From positions 1-41,294 of the forward strand of contig JAHJTV010000083.1 in assembly GCA_018829445.1 (NCBI GenBank): a stretch of 41,294 nucleotides of DNA, read 5' to 3'. The notes beneath the pieces were generated by a model. That model was not told where the DNA came from. It ran no database searches and saw only the letters and a list, made by a program, of their open reading frames with translations. Source of the stretch: a bacterium (GTDB lineage: Bacteria > SAR324 > XYD2-FULL-50-16). Shown here piece after piece: positions 31,540 through 39,551 of the stretch (its first letter is position 1; every line of letters begins with the position of its first letter). Made by a program: the position numbers and the translations under genes.

Positions 31540-33099
31540 CAAACCGCTGATAAACTGCCTGGTCAGCTCCATTGAAGCTGCTTGTTCGTAAACTTTGCCT
31601 GTTTCATCGATTCCCCTTATTTTTCCATCATTAAAAAACATCTCCAGCAGATGTTTGCCAATGTCTGTTTTTTCCTTTTCTTGTTTTTGATCTTTTGTAT
31701 CCACCAGGAATTTCATGAAGTTGAGAATCCGGCCCAACCGCAACAGGGTTATCACTTCTTTCCTGGTGGTCGTGTCTGAGAGGGGGAGGGCAGAGGATCT
31801 TGTCAGAGATAATCTGAGGGGCAACAGGTTCCGGTTTTTGCATCTCTCAAACTCAATACTTCCGGGAGATGGGTAAAAGGCCGAAACACCTGCCAGCACT
31901 CTCTTGTCTGCCAGAAAAAGCAGGTCTTTTACCGAATCTGCCGGATCTTGACCCGGGGCTCCAACAATTATGTAACCAGAACAAACCAGGTCGTGTTTGG
32001 CTGCCAGGTTGACCGCGGTTTCAAAAGCTTCTCTGACATCCGGTCTTGAAAACCGTTCCAACTGAGGTTTTGCTATTGTGCAAAGAGAAAGATTTAACGC
32101 TGTAAATCCCGCCTGTTTCATTTTAACAATCAGATCTTCATCAAGAGAAGAGGGCAACAAACCGTTCATGGCCCTTAATTCCAAATCCACAGTCCCAAAG
32201 TTTTCTATAATTTTGTCCAGCAATTCATGGAACCAACGGCGGTTAAAGGACAGGTTTTCATCTTCAAAATCAATAAAGCGCGCGTCATGACGATTGATTG
32301 CCATTTCCAGTTCCTCAAGAATTGATTCAAGGGAACGGGTTCTGTAAGACAGGTAAGAAGTGCGACTGACAGAACAATAGGTGCATTTCATCGGACATCC
32401 ACGACCAGCCATGATCACTGTTGTTCCCCGCTTATTGCGCTGATAGTATTTCTGATTGATAAGTTGAAAAGCAGGCGGAGGAAAAGCGGAAACATTGTCC
32501 ATTAATGCCGGAGGTTTTATAATCGGTTGCTTTTGCTCATCGAGAAAACAGATCCCGGGAATGGTCCGGACTGGTGTATTCTCTTTTAATGCCCTTGCCA
32601 GCAGAGGCATGGAGACTTCTCCTTCTCCTCTCAATACCAAGTCAACTGCCGGGTGTTTAAGGACTTCCAGGGGAAGCGAAGTTGGGTGATGACCTCCCAT
32701 CACAATTTTGCATCCGGGAAGATTCCGTTTCACCACTTCAGCAACTTTCAAGGCTTCTTCAGCATAAGGGGTGAAGAGAGACGAGATCCCAACAAGATAA
32801 GCTCCGGATTTTCTCGCCTGCAAACCGATGTGCTCAAAACTGTAACCATAATGCCGGTAGTGATAAAACAGGGAAAAAGGGGAGATATCAGATTCTGTGT
32901 AGTATTCTCTTAGATATCCCATTTCAACCGGCAAAGGGATGATATGACTTTTCTTTGATGCCAGACCATCTATGATTTCAACATCAAATCCTTCCTGAAG
33001 GAGAAGGGATGCAATGGAGGTCAAACCATAGGGAATGGTGCGTTTTGCTGTCAGATAAAAATCTCTGATGGGGGGTTGAATCAGTAATATATCGCTCAA
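31510..33099 (-). CDS. B12-binding-domain radical SAM protein
   Basis: A 529-residue protein with an N-terminal cobalamin-binding-like domain (about 1-180, MGGHHPTSLP and RGEGEVSMPLL being the usual late strands) and the radical SAM motif C235-x3-C239-x2-C242 (GRGCPMKCTYC). The order is the same as in the protein at 2611, but the C-terminal part is different and there is no DUF4070-like region, so it is another subfamily. The substrate is unknown; relatives include methylases, ring-forming enzymes and BchE-type cyclases. Monocistronic, with its ATG at 33099 and a 600-base empty region upstream. Confidence 0.83.
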   Translation of the reverse strand: MSDILLIQPPIRDFYLTAKRTIPYGLTSIASLLLQEGFDVEIIDGLASKKSHIIPLPVEMGYLREYYTESDISPFSLFYHYRHYGYSFEHIGLQARKSGAYLVGISSLFTPYAEEALKVAEVVKRNLPGCKIVMGGHHPTSLPLEVLKHPAVDLVLRGEGEVSMPLLARALKENTPVRTIPGICFLDEQKQPIIKPPALMDNVSAFPPPAFQLINQKYYQRNKRGTTVIMAGRGCPMKCTYCSVSRTSYLSYRTRSLESILEELEMAINRHDARFIDFEDENLSFNRRWFHELLDKIIENFGTVDLELRAMNGLLPSSLDEDLIVKMKQAGFTALNLSLCTIAKPQLERFSRPDVREAFETAVNLAAKHDLVCSGYIIVGAPGQDPADSVKDLLFLADKRVLAGVSAFYPSPGSIEFERCKNRNLLPLRLSLTRSSALPLSDTTTRKEVITLLRLGRILNFMKFLVDTKDQKQEKEKTDIGKHLLEMFFNDGKIRGIDETGKVYEQAASMELTRQFISGLKKIKIKGVH

Positions 33100-33710
33100 A
33101 ATGGCACCATCAATTATGGTTCTCTGGAATAACAGGAATGTTTACTTTCTCTGCGATTGTATTTCAGAATACTATAGAGGCAAAAGGTAGATGGCACAAG
33201 GCTGAAGGGGCGACAAACATCAATATTGTAAGATTCGGGTTGGATTCCGGACATCCATCACAATACTCCGAGTATTGCCGGTTCTCTCTGGAATTTAATG
33301 TCAATAGTGGGACAAAAACAAATTTGCTAAACATAAGAAACCGAATCCCTAGTGATACAATTAAAAAAAGTCGATTAATAATATTCCTGGTCAGGATAAG
33401 AATATTTTCTGGATTTTTTCTTACACATTCACACCATCTGTTTTTTTATTGAGGAAAGTAAACTCAAAATTATCAATTTGATTTTCCTCGACTAATCTTC
33501 ATCATTAATTTTAATCTCCCACGTTAACATCATTGCCATTCGTTTTTTTAGAACATTTTCTTGAATTGAACCTCAATTGAGTTTAAAATTTCGATGCGAG
33601 TGTAAAGTCTAATTGCGATTTTTGTCAGGATTCTCACTGATAAACCGAACGGATTGAAGAATCTGTTCAGGGTCGCATAAAACTCAAACTCATGAAAAAC
33701 GAGGAGAGCT
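33100..33710. other. intergenic stretch without recognised gene
   Basis: About 610 AT-rich bases between the divergent radical SAM and response-regulator genes. Short open frames occur on both strands, but none has a ribosome-binding site, a family motif or codon use like the neighbours. I saw no strong inverted repeat. Confidence 0.55.
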
Positions 33711-34103
33711 ATGAAAACCATATTAGCCATAGACGATGATGTTATGTCTCTTGAAATTTTGGAAGAGATTCTAAAGGATAAGGGTTTTGAATTAATCTTA
33801 TTTTCAAGTGCCTGGGCAGCGATAGATTTTGTCAAATCGACTCAACTTCCCATAGACCTGTTTCTGATTGATTTCAGAATGGAAGAGCAGACAGGCCTGG
33901 AAGTCTTAAAATATCTTAAGGAAAGCAACCGAGAGTACAGCAAATCCCCAATGATAATAGTCTCCGCCATTTCCACACCATACTATAGAGACAAGGCTAT
34001 CGCCCTTGGTGCTGCCGGGTATGTGTCCAAACCTTTTGAAGAATCAGCACTTTTCAGCGTGATTGATGAGTATTTGCACGATGATTGTGCAATTCCTACT
34101 TGA
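33711..34103 (+). CDS. single-domain response regulator (CheY-like receiver)
   Basis: A 130-residue stand-alone receiver domain. The acidic pocket is DDD (8-10), the phosphorylated residue is D54 (FLIDFRM), the switch Ser85 is in IVSAIS, and K107 is in YVSKPFEES. GAGGAGAG precedes the ATG. No output domain is present and no histidine kinase is adjacent, so it works in trans, by protein contact. It is followed by a 9-bp hairpin at 34144. Confidence 0.9.
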   Translation: MKTILAIDDDVMSLEILEEILKDKGFELILFSSAWAAIDFVKSTQLPIDLFLIDFRMEEQTGLEVLKYLKESNREYSKSPMIIVSAISTPYYRDKAIALGAAGYVSKPFEESALFSVIDEYLHDDCAIPT

Positions 34104-34143
34104 TAAAAACACATCACTCCTTTAAAAATAAAAAAACAATTGA

Positions 34144-34167
34144 AATGGTGAGCTAAGACTCACCATT
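34144..34167. terminator. hairpin behind the response-regulator gene
   Basis: AATGGTGAG (34144-34152) pairs with CTCACCATT (34159-34167) around a 6-base loop. There is no real T-run on the right, but the left side is T-rich on the minus strand. Probable transcription terminator for the response regulator. Confidence 0.5.
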
Positions 34168-34314
34168 CTCTCATCCCCAATTTGCTGGGTTCATCGACGG
34201 TTGTCATTCAACGATAACCCCTTGTCTTTTAATAATTTTTAACGTATCAAGAGCATAAAACATCGACTTATTTTGGAGCACTATTGTTCCAGCAACAAAA
34301 AAGGTGAGACTCAA

Positions 34315-35661
34315 ATGGACAGGATAACCATTGATAAACAAACCACACAAAAACCTTCACGGAGAGCATTCATAAAAGTTGCAGGGGGAACTCTGGCAGG
34401 GATAACAGTTGCCGGTGTTGGAATCGGAGCATTTTTAAAACCGGCAGATGTCGGTGGTGCCTATGGTCAGTATTTTGATAAGCTCAATCACACCCTGAAA
34501 CAGACAGGAATTGGAAGACCCTGTATTGTGTTGGATCTGGACCGGGTTGATCATAACATATCACGGGTCAGGCAACAATTGCAGTCGCCCATCGCCTATC
34601 GCATTGCCGCTAAATCTTTGCCATCGGAACACCTGATCCAATATGTTCTGACAAATGCCGATACCAATAAGGTGATGGCGTTCCATCAACCCTACTTGGG
34701 AATATTACTGAATCAGAATGAGAACATCGATATCCTGCTGGGAAAACCGCTGTTGATAGAATCGGTGAGAACATTTTTTGCCGATCTTAATCCGGAAGAG
34801 CGTGTACATGCCTCAAATCGGATTCAATGGCTGGTGGATTGCCAGCCGCGTCTGGATAATTATTTAAAACTGGCTCAGGAGCTTTCACTCACTCTCAACA
34901 TAAATATAGAGATTGATGTCGGCTTACGCAGGGGTGGGGTTCAAAGTGAACGAGAGTTGGGACAGCTGTTGCAGGTGATACATTCCAATTCGCAAAATCT
35001 GAGGTTCACAGGATTCATGGGTTATGAGGCACATGTCCCATATGCTCCTCCTGTTATCAGTTCAGTGGAAGGTGCTTTTGCTGAGGCCATGGAAACCTAT
35101 TCTGCTTTTTATATCCACGGGAAAAAGGAGTTCCCATCACTGTTTGAAGGTTCCCTCACTATGAATAGTGGCGGGAGCAAAACATATAAAATGTTTACCG
35201 GGGGGCTACACGTCAATGATGTTGCAGCCGGCTCCTGTATGGCAAAACCTTCAACATTCGGTATATTGGAAGACCATCAACCCGCTTTGTTCATTGCAGC
35301 TCCCGTATTAAAGAAGTTGAAAGGCGCTCAATTGCCATTTCTGGATTTCGCTTCTGGATTGATTGAATGGTGGGACCCAAACATGGCAAATTCGATCTAT
35401 CTATATGGCGGTGGCTGGGCAGCAGAGCTGGTTTCTCCATCTGGGGTTAGACTAAATGGTCTTACAGCTGATCCTCCCAATCAAAACCTTCTTCCGAACC
35501 AGTCTTTGTACAACGGCTCCTCCAAAGTTCCATTGGCAGTTGGTGATTATGTTTTCTTTCATCCTCATCAAAGTGACTCCATGACTCAGTTTGATGAGAT
35601 TATTGTGACTCGTGGCAGTCAAATTGTTGACCTATGGAAACCTTTCCCCAAACGATATTAG
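34315..35661 (+). CDS. Tat-exported D-threonine aldolase-like (DSD1-type) PLP enzyme
   Basis: A 448-residue protein from the ATG at 34315 (GGTGAG ahead); an upstream in-frame ATG at 34273 gives an odd N-terminus. The N-terminus has a twin-arginine signal (SRRAFIK at 15-21, then a hydrophobic Gly/Ala/Val stretch to about 40), so the folded, cofactor-loaded enzyme is expected in the periplasm. The body is the alanine-racemase-like fold type III. PCIVLDLDRVDHNI is followed by the PLP lysine K100 in YRIAAKSLP; MNSGGSKTY is another typical segment, and the C-terminal domain carries FFHPHQSDS (metal site). This resembles D-threonine aldolase/D-serine dehydratase. Substrate unproven. It ends in a large hairpin at 35661-35713. 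Confidence 0.83.
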   Translation: MDRITIDKQTTQKPSRRAFIKVAGGTLAGITVAGVGIGAFLKPADVGGAYGQYFDKLNHTLKQTGIGRPCIVLDLDRVDHNISRVRQQLQSPIAYRIAAKSLPSEHLIQYVLTNADTNKVMAFHQPYLGILLNQNENIDILLGKPLLIESVRTFFADLNPEERVHASNRIQWLVDCQPRLDNYLKLAQELSLTLNINIEIDVGLRRGGVQSERELGQLLQVIHSNSQNLRFTGFMGYEAHVPYAPPVISSVEGAFAEAMETYSAFYIHGKKEFPSLFEGSLTMNSGGSKTYKMFTGGLHVNDVAAGSCMAKPSTFGILEDHQPALFIAAPVLKKLKGAQLPFLDFASGLIEWWDPNMANSIYLYGGGWAAELVSPSGVRLNGLTADPPNQNLLPNQSLYNGSSKVPLAVGDYVFFHPHQSDSMTQFDEIIVTRGSQIVDLWKPFPKRY

Positions 35662-35713
35662 TACCTTATAAGTTTTTTTCTGCTTTTTTTGGCAGAAAAT
35701 ACTTTTAAGGTAC
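35661..35713. terminator. long bipartite hairpin after the D-threonine aldolase-like gene
   Basis: The outer arms are GTACCTT (35661-35667) and AAGGTAC (35707-35713). Inner arms TTTTCTGC (35676-35683) and GCAGAAAA (35692-35699) close a T-rich loop. It begins within the stop codon. Probable terminator. Confidence 0.65.
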
Positions 35714-35924
35714 TTATTCAGTTTGGCTGGGTTAGGGATTTGAAGCGCAGAGCCTATTGATCCTGACGATAAAAGGTAGCATTCGACAACAACCCCAAAA
35801 ACAATTAAGATAACTATTGAATTGTCAGGGTTTAACTCTTAATTCATTCAAACCCAGGAAGATACTTGAACGAAGAAGAAATCATTCGTCGGGAACAAGA
35901 TAATGAACCTAACAGGAGAGGTTG

Positions 35925-36671
35925 ATGGGAAACAGAATCGAAGATATTAAGAATTTTGAAAACATCATCAAGAATCAAAGGACACTTGAACCAACATCCG
36001 ATGAGATTAAAACAACTATAAAACTACTTGAATGTGAGCATCTGGTCGAATATGTGAAGTTTCTGGAAGTAAATTATAAGGAAAAACTTAATGCAAATGT
36101 TGGCACAGTCATCTTAAAAAAGATGGGAATAGATGACGAGGAATTTATCGGGCAGTTTGCAGCAAAAATTAATGTGAAACGGTTGGAGAGACTGGAAAGA
36201 CTGGTTAAAGCAAAATCAGATCGGTTGCTGGACACCTATCTGAACATTATGGTTCCTGATGAGATTCTGAATAAATTTGTCCTGTTAAAAGCAAACCTGA
36301 TCAACTATGAATATGACGGCAAGTATAGGAATGCCTTGGTTTTGATACGATTAGCAGTTGAGCTGAATGAAGTTGAAAAACCCGAGGATCTGTTCGATAC
36401 TTTTTTGAAGATGGAAAATAACTACTATAACAAGAACTATCCTTCAGTTGACGTGAACACTTTTTATAAACTGGTTATTCCCATGTTAAGAAAGTATTCC
36501 GTAAAATGCGGACCTGAAGCATTTTACGAGCTCAGAGACAAAGTAATCCTTGAATTGCGAAAACATGGCGTCACTCCGAATCATCTTTCCATTGATGTCC
36601 TTGACAGGCGAGGCAAGCATCGGACAAAGCAACTGAACTTGGACGATTACCAAGGGTTCGAACTCTATTGA
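35925..36671 (+). CDS. hypothetical all-helical protein
   Basis: A 248-residue protein of unknown function. Predominantly charged, helix-forming sequence with many Lys, Glu, Leu and Asn. No signal peptide, no membrane segment and no motif that I recognise. AGGAGAGG sits just ahead of the ATG at 35925 (a TTG three bases upstream is also in frame). Monocistronic, at the border between the ordinary genes and the mobile-element-rich right end. Its low GC and Lys/Asn content are like the following region, which hints at recent acquisition. Confidence 0.55.
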   Translation: MGNRIEDIKNFENIIKNQRTLEPTSDEIKTTIKLLECEHLVEYVKFLEVNYKEKLNANVGTVILKKMGIDDEEFIGQFAAKINVKRLERLERLVKAKSDRLLDTYLNIMVPDEILNKFVLLKANLINYEYDGKYRNALVLIRLAVELNEVEKPEDLFDTFLKMENNYYNKNYPSVDVNTFYKLVIPMLRKYSVKCGPEAFYELRDKVILELRKHGVTPNHLSIDVLDRRGKHRTKQLNLDDYQGFELY

Positions 36672-36785
36672 CCCCTCAACGATTTATCTTTCGGTGTAGG
36701 ACCGGTGATTCAGGCGTTGAACCTGTAGAAGAACATTTACACAGCTGTAATAATTAGATATATAATATCATACGGCCACAAATAA

Positions 36786-37085
36786 GGACAGCTTGAAGAT
36801 GAAGACCTCTTTAAGACAGCCAAACTCTCTGCGGATACCGGTTTTTGCGATGAGGGCAATCTTCAATATCTGTATGAGAATGGCAGCGGTGCTTATATTC
36901 CGGATTTACAATTCAGAAAGAGAGATCAACGCTTTAAAACCGCCGATCAACACTATCCTAAAGATCGAAAGAAGAAAGCTGATAAATTCCACCCGGAAGA
37001 CTTTAAAATCGAGGTTGTCGTCAAATCCGCCAATCGACTTATTCTACAGCCTCGTTGGGTTGCGGGAAACCATGAGTTGGCATAG
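36786..37085 (+). pseudogene. transposase internal fragment, copy 1 (IS1182-type suspected)
   Basis: Read in the correct frame, the fragment encodes GQLEDEDLFKTAKLSADTGF, then a piece with AYIPDLQFRKRD and HYPKDRKKK, to a stop at 37085: about 99 codons. This resembles the part of IS1182/IS5-like DDE transposases where the middle catalytic Asp lies (SADTGF). Both ends of the enzyme are missing. The first 275 bases (36782-37056) recur as a direct repeat at 37835-38109 with about 22 mismatches and no gap. A frame in another phase (MKTSLRQP...) is a shadow of it. Confidence 0.75.
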
Positions 37086-37106
37086 TATAACCATGGTTAT
37101 ACTATG
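37081..37106. promoter_or_regulatory. 26-bp perfect palindrome upstream of mazEF
   Basis: CATAGTATAACCA (37081-37093) is followed immediately by its exact reverse complement (37094-37106). It lies 48 bases ahead of the antitoxin start and just over the end of the transposase remnant. Such a site is what a MazE-like or ribbon-helix-helix antitoxin would bind for autoregulation. TATACT within it could serve as a -10. Confidence 0.7.
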
Positions 37107-37153
37107 TCTATAAATCACTCATGAATTTTTGGAACTCAATACAAAGGTAAGAC

Positions 37154-37390
37154 ATGAAAACAGCTATTTCAATCCCTGACAACGTGTATAATACAGCGGA
37201 GATGGTTGCCAAAAAGTTAAACATTTCCAGGAGTGAGCTTTATACCAAAGCTATAAATGATTACCTTAATCAGCATCAAAAAAGTCATATTACTGAAGCA
37301 TTAAATAAAGTATACTCAGAAGAAAAATCAACCCTAGAACCTGCAATCATCCAGATGCAGTCTTCAAGCATTGAGGATGAATCATGGTAG
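37154..37390 (+). CDS. mazE: type II antitoxin, MazE/ribbon-helix-helix-like
   Basis: A 78-residue protein: MKTAISIPDNVYNTAEMVAK followed by LNISRSELYTKAINDYLNQH, which is a ribbon-helix-helix DNA-binding N-terminus, then an acidic tail (SIEDESW) that would wrap around the toxin. It ends inside the first codons of the toxin gene (7-base overlap), a standard antitoxin-toxin order with coupled translation. It would neutralise the toxin and repress the promoter via the palindrome at 37081. The module sits between two transposase remnants. Confidence 0.85.
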   Translation: MKTAISIPDNVYNTAEMVAKKLNISRSELYTKAINDYLNQHQKSHITEALNKVYSEEKSTLEPAIIQMQSSSIEDESW

Positions 37391-37728
37391 TTCATCGAGG
37401 GGAAATCTGGTGGGCTTCTTTAATTCAGCCATCTGGATCAAAATCAGGTTATAGAAGACCAATAATAGTTGTTCAGTCAAACGATTTTAACGCAAGCCAA
37501 ATCAGGACTATTGTTGCTGTAGTCATTACTTCCAACCTCAATCTGGCAAAAGCTCCTGGTAATGTTCTTTTAAAGAAAAAGCAGACCGGATTGCCCAAAG
37601 ATTCAGTTGCCAATGTTTCACAGATTGTGACTCTAGATAAATCATATCTATCAGAGAAAGTCGGCAATTTAACATCTGGCCAGCTAAAAAAAGTAGAAGA
37701 TAGTTTAAAACTTATTCTTTCACTGTAA
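37384..37728 (+). CDS. mazF: type II toxin, MazF/PemK endoribonuclease
   Basis: A 114-residue toxin of the MazF/PemK fold. HRGEIWWASL at the start is the conserved strand-loop, then GYRRPIIVVQSNDFN with the Arg of the active site, and TSNLNLAKAPGNVLL with the last strand region. It is expected to cut mRNA at short single-stranded motifs. The start overlaps the antitoxin gene by 7 bases. A 10-bp inverted repeat lies downstream (37737-37781). Intact and of normal length. Confidence 0.9.
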   Translation: MVVHRGEIWWASLIQPSGSKSGYRRPIIVVQSNDFNASQIRTIVAVVITSNLNLAKAPGNVLLKKKQTGLPKDSVANVSQIVTLDKSYLSEKVGNLTSGQLKKVEDSLKLILSL

Positions 37729-37736
37729 CCCAACAA

Positions 37737-37781
37737 TTAACTTGAACTGACGGCATAGCTCCCTCTATAAATTCAAGTTAA
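37737..37781. terminator. 10-bp inverted repeat behind mazF
   Basis: TTAACTTGAA (37737-37746) pairs perfectly with TTCAAGTTAA (37772-37781) over a 25-base loop. There is no T-run. Probable terminator or a footprint of a mobile element. Confidence 0.5.
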
Positions 37782-37838
37782 TCATTCTTGGCTTGTATAT
37801 CATTAACATGAAGTCCGGTGCAGCCGCAGCACCGATAA

Positions 37839-38111
37839 GGACAGCGCGAAGATGGAGACCTCTTTAAGACAGCCACGCTCTCTGCGGATACCGGCTTTTA
37901 CGATGAGGGCAATCTTCAATACCTGCATGAGAATGGCATCGATACTTATATCCGGGATTTACAACTCAGAAAGAGAGATGAACGCTTTAAGACCGCCGAT
38001 CAACATTATCCTAAAGATCGAAAGAAGAAAGTTGATAAATTCCACCCGGAAGACTTTAAAACTGAGGTTGTTGTCAAATCCGCCAATCGACTTATTCTAC
38101 AGCCTCGTTAA
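37839..38111 (+). pseudogene. transposase internal fragment, copy 2
   Basis: A second copy of the fragment at 36786, in the same orientation. It encodes GQREDGDLFKTATLSADTGF..., ending at a stop at 38109-38111. The shared block is 275 bases long in both copies, about 92% identical by my count, with both reading frames kept. It directly abuts the 3' end of the vapC gene, whose stop overlaps it. Confidence 0.75.
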
Positions 38112-38518
38112 ACCATAGAATCCAGGTGTGACTCTAGAGAAAAAGCTATCTTGGGGAAATTGTGAAGTATTTTTTTATCTTGTGTGATAAGTTTTGTTTT
38201 TAATTGGTCGGCGAGTGCGACAAATTCACAATCGTACGCGGAGCAGTCTGATTGAGAGACTAATTTCATAATTTGTAGAGAGGGCAATTGATATTCCTGA
38301 TATGCCATTAAATCCTCAGCTTCTTGAAGGATAGCTATGATCGAATCGAAGTCTAATAGGTCTTTACGAAAATAGCCTGATAACACATTTCTGAATTCAC
38401 TTTTCCATAAAACAGGGGCTGCCCACTGAGGTTCCTTTTTTAACAAGAGTTCAGCGAGACCAGAATATTTAGTAGGTAAATACAAATAGCTAATTATATT
38501 AGTATCAACAACAATCAC
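38108..38518 (-). CDS. vapC: type II toxin, VapC PIN-domain ribonuclease
   Basis: A 136-residue PIN-domain protein. The acidic quartet is visible: D5 (VVDTNI), E in KSEFRN, D in SAYDCEFVALAD, and D in LITQDKKI. FitB/VapC-type toxins cut tRNA or rRNA. The start overlaps the antitoxin stop by four bases (ATGA), and the gene ends at the edge of the second transposase remnant. Full length. Confidence 0.9.
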   Translation of the reverse strand: MIVVDTNIISYLYLPTKYSGLAELLLKKEPQWAAPVLWKSEFRNVLSGYFRKDLLDFDSIIAILQEAEDLMAYQEYQLPSLQIMKLVSQSDCSAYDCEFVALADQLKTKLITQDKKILHNFPKIAFSLESHLDSMV

Positions 38519-38757
38519 GGTCTGCCTTCATCAATCAAGGATTCTATTTCATTTGCACTGGCGGCCGTCATTTTAAATTTAGTTCTTAAATGACGGGCAT
38601 TATCAATTTTTTTATCAACATTTATTTTCTCAAGCATGAGCTCCTTTTCAAGACAAGCGATGATTTCAGAGTTTATACTTCTATGATTCACTTGAGCAGC
38701 AAGCTTTAAGTTTTCATAAAGAGAATCAGGGATATTCTTAACTGTAATTGCAGGCAT
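38515..38757 (-). CDS. vapB: type II antitoxin, VapB/FitA-type ribbon-helix-helix
   Basis: An 80-residue antitoxin beginning MPAITVKNIPDSLYENLKLA, the FitA-like ribbon-helix-helix pattern, with HRSINSEIIACLEKEL as the second helix and an acidic C-terminal tail for toxin binding. I start it at 38757, with GGAGG just upstream. A longer frame to 38943 would run through the long hairpin at 38845-38952 and does not look like protein. The four-base overlap with vapC means coupled translation. Confidence 0.88.
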   Translation of the reverse strand: MPAITVKNIPDSLYENLKLAAQVNHRSINSEIIACLEKELMLEKINVDKKIDNARHLRTKFKMTAASANEIESLIDEGRP

Positions 38758-38819
38758 TGGATCCTCCATAGTGTGGTTTCGTATTAATACCATTCTGGTT
38801 GCAAAAATGAATTTAGTCA

Positions 38820-38952
38820 ACAAGAACGATTTAGCAATTTTCTGCAGCCGACAGCCCCTCATATCTTGTGGCCTTTTGTTGCCCAATGGTTCACAACCTT
38901 TTGCTGTGCTGTTCAAGATCTGTGTGGGCTGCGGCTGGAACACTCGTTAGCA
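38820..38952 (+). other. attC-like imperfect hairpin 1
   Basis: A long imperfect palindrome. CAGCCG-a-CAGCCC (38845-38857) pairs with GGGCTG-CGGCTG (38926-38937), leaving one extrahelical A. ATCTTG (38863-38868) pairs with CAAGAT (38914-38919). It ends in GTTAGCA (38946-38952), close to the integron core site GTTRRRY but not an exact match. An unpaired base and a terminal GTT core are hallmarks of integron attC sites. The 5' R'' box is not clear. Confidence 0.4.
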
Positions 38953-39005
38953 AGGAGAACACTTCATCAAATTTGCTGTAATTAATCTAAATCAAAGGAT
39001 TATTT

Positions 39006-39410
39006 ATGGAAGCATCAATCTTGGAACAAATTAAAACTCAAGCGCAAGTGCTCATCCCGATTTTCAATGAATTGAAATCAGGATTAGGTAAAGAGAAAGC
39101 ATATTCAATCATGCATAAAGCATTGGAAAAGTAGAGAGTAAATGTTAGGAAACAGATTAATAACATGATTCCGGAAACCCAGTCGAAAGAATAACTGCAA
39201 TCACTCCATTTTATGCAACAGACAATGCAATAGATTTTTAAATGAACAAACAGTCTTCTGAGGAGTTCGAATGCAAAGTTACTGGTTGTTGATATGCTGA
39301 CCACTATAAACAACTTTTCAATTGCAGCTGGGATAAGTCAAGACTTGCAGTTAGTGAGAGATCAAACGATTAAACAAGGCGATCAACAATGCCATTTTTT
39401 CTATGCGTAG
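39006..39410 (+). pseudogene. decayed L-2-amino-thiazoline-4-carboxylic acid hydrolase-like gene
   Basis: An ATG-started 42-codon frame (MEASILEQIKTQAQVLIPIF...) stops at 39134. The family resemblance then continues in another frame: NPVERITAITPFYATDNAID, a stop, then SSEEFECKVTGC, a TGA where Arg is usual, and YADHYKQL. After a further shift comes QLVRDQTIKQGDQQCHFFYA, ending at a proper stop at 39408-39410. These pieces in order match the ATC-hydrolase-like family as I remember it. At least two frameshifts and two internal stops make it non-functional. It lies between two attC-like hairpins. Confidence 0.65.
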
Positions 39411-39420
39411 CGAAAATAGT

Positions 39421-39489
39421 TGCTAACAAAGCCATTATGACGTACCACAATCGCCGCTCAGGTCAACGTAAATGAAACTGGTGTTGGGC
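39421..39489 (+). other. attC-like site 2
   Basis: A 69-base element starting TGCTAAC (39421-39427), the complement of the GTTAGCA at 38946, and ending GTTGGGC (39483-39489), a fit to the GTTRRRY core. Inside, CATT.TGAC (39433-39441) can pair with GTCA...AATG (39462-39474) with extrahelical bases. It begins 10 bases after the stop of the decayed gene, as in integron cassettes. No integrase gene was seen. Confidence 0.45.
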
Positions 39490-39551
39490 AGACATAAAAA
39501 CAAAGCGTCACTGTATACTATTGGTTATAATCAAAAAATAAAATTGAACAA

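Noticed and set aside
33138..33452. 104-codon plus-strand frame upstream of the response regulator
   Set aside because: No Shine-Dalgarno, no motif, and composition like intergenic DNA.
36793..37113. Open frame MKTSLRQPNSLRIPVFAMR... as a gene
   Set aside because: It is the wrong phase of the transposase fragment. The other frame has the transposase-like protein, and the twin at 37852-38118 behaves identically.
38758..38943. N-terminal extension of the VapB-like protein
   Set aside because: It would translate the attC-like hairpin. The ATG at 38757 has GGAGG and starts the typical FitA-like sequence.
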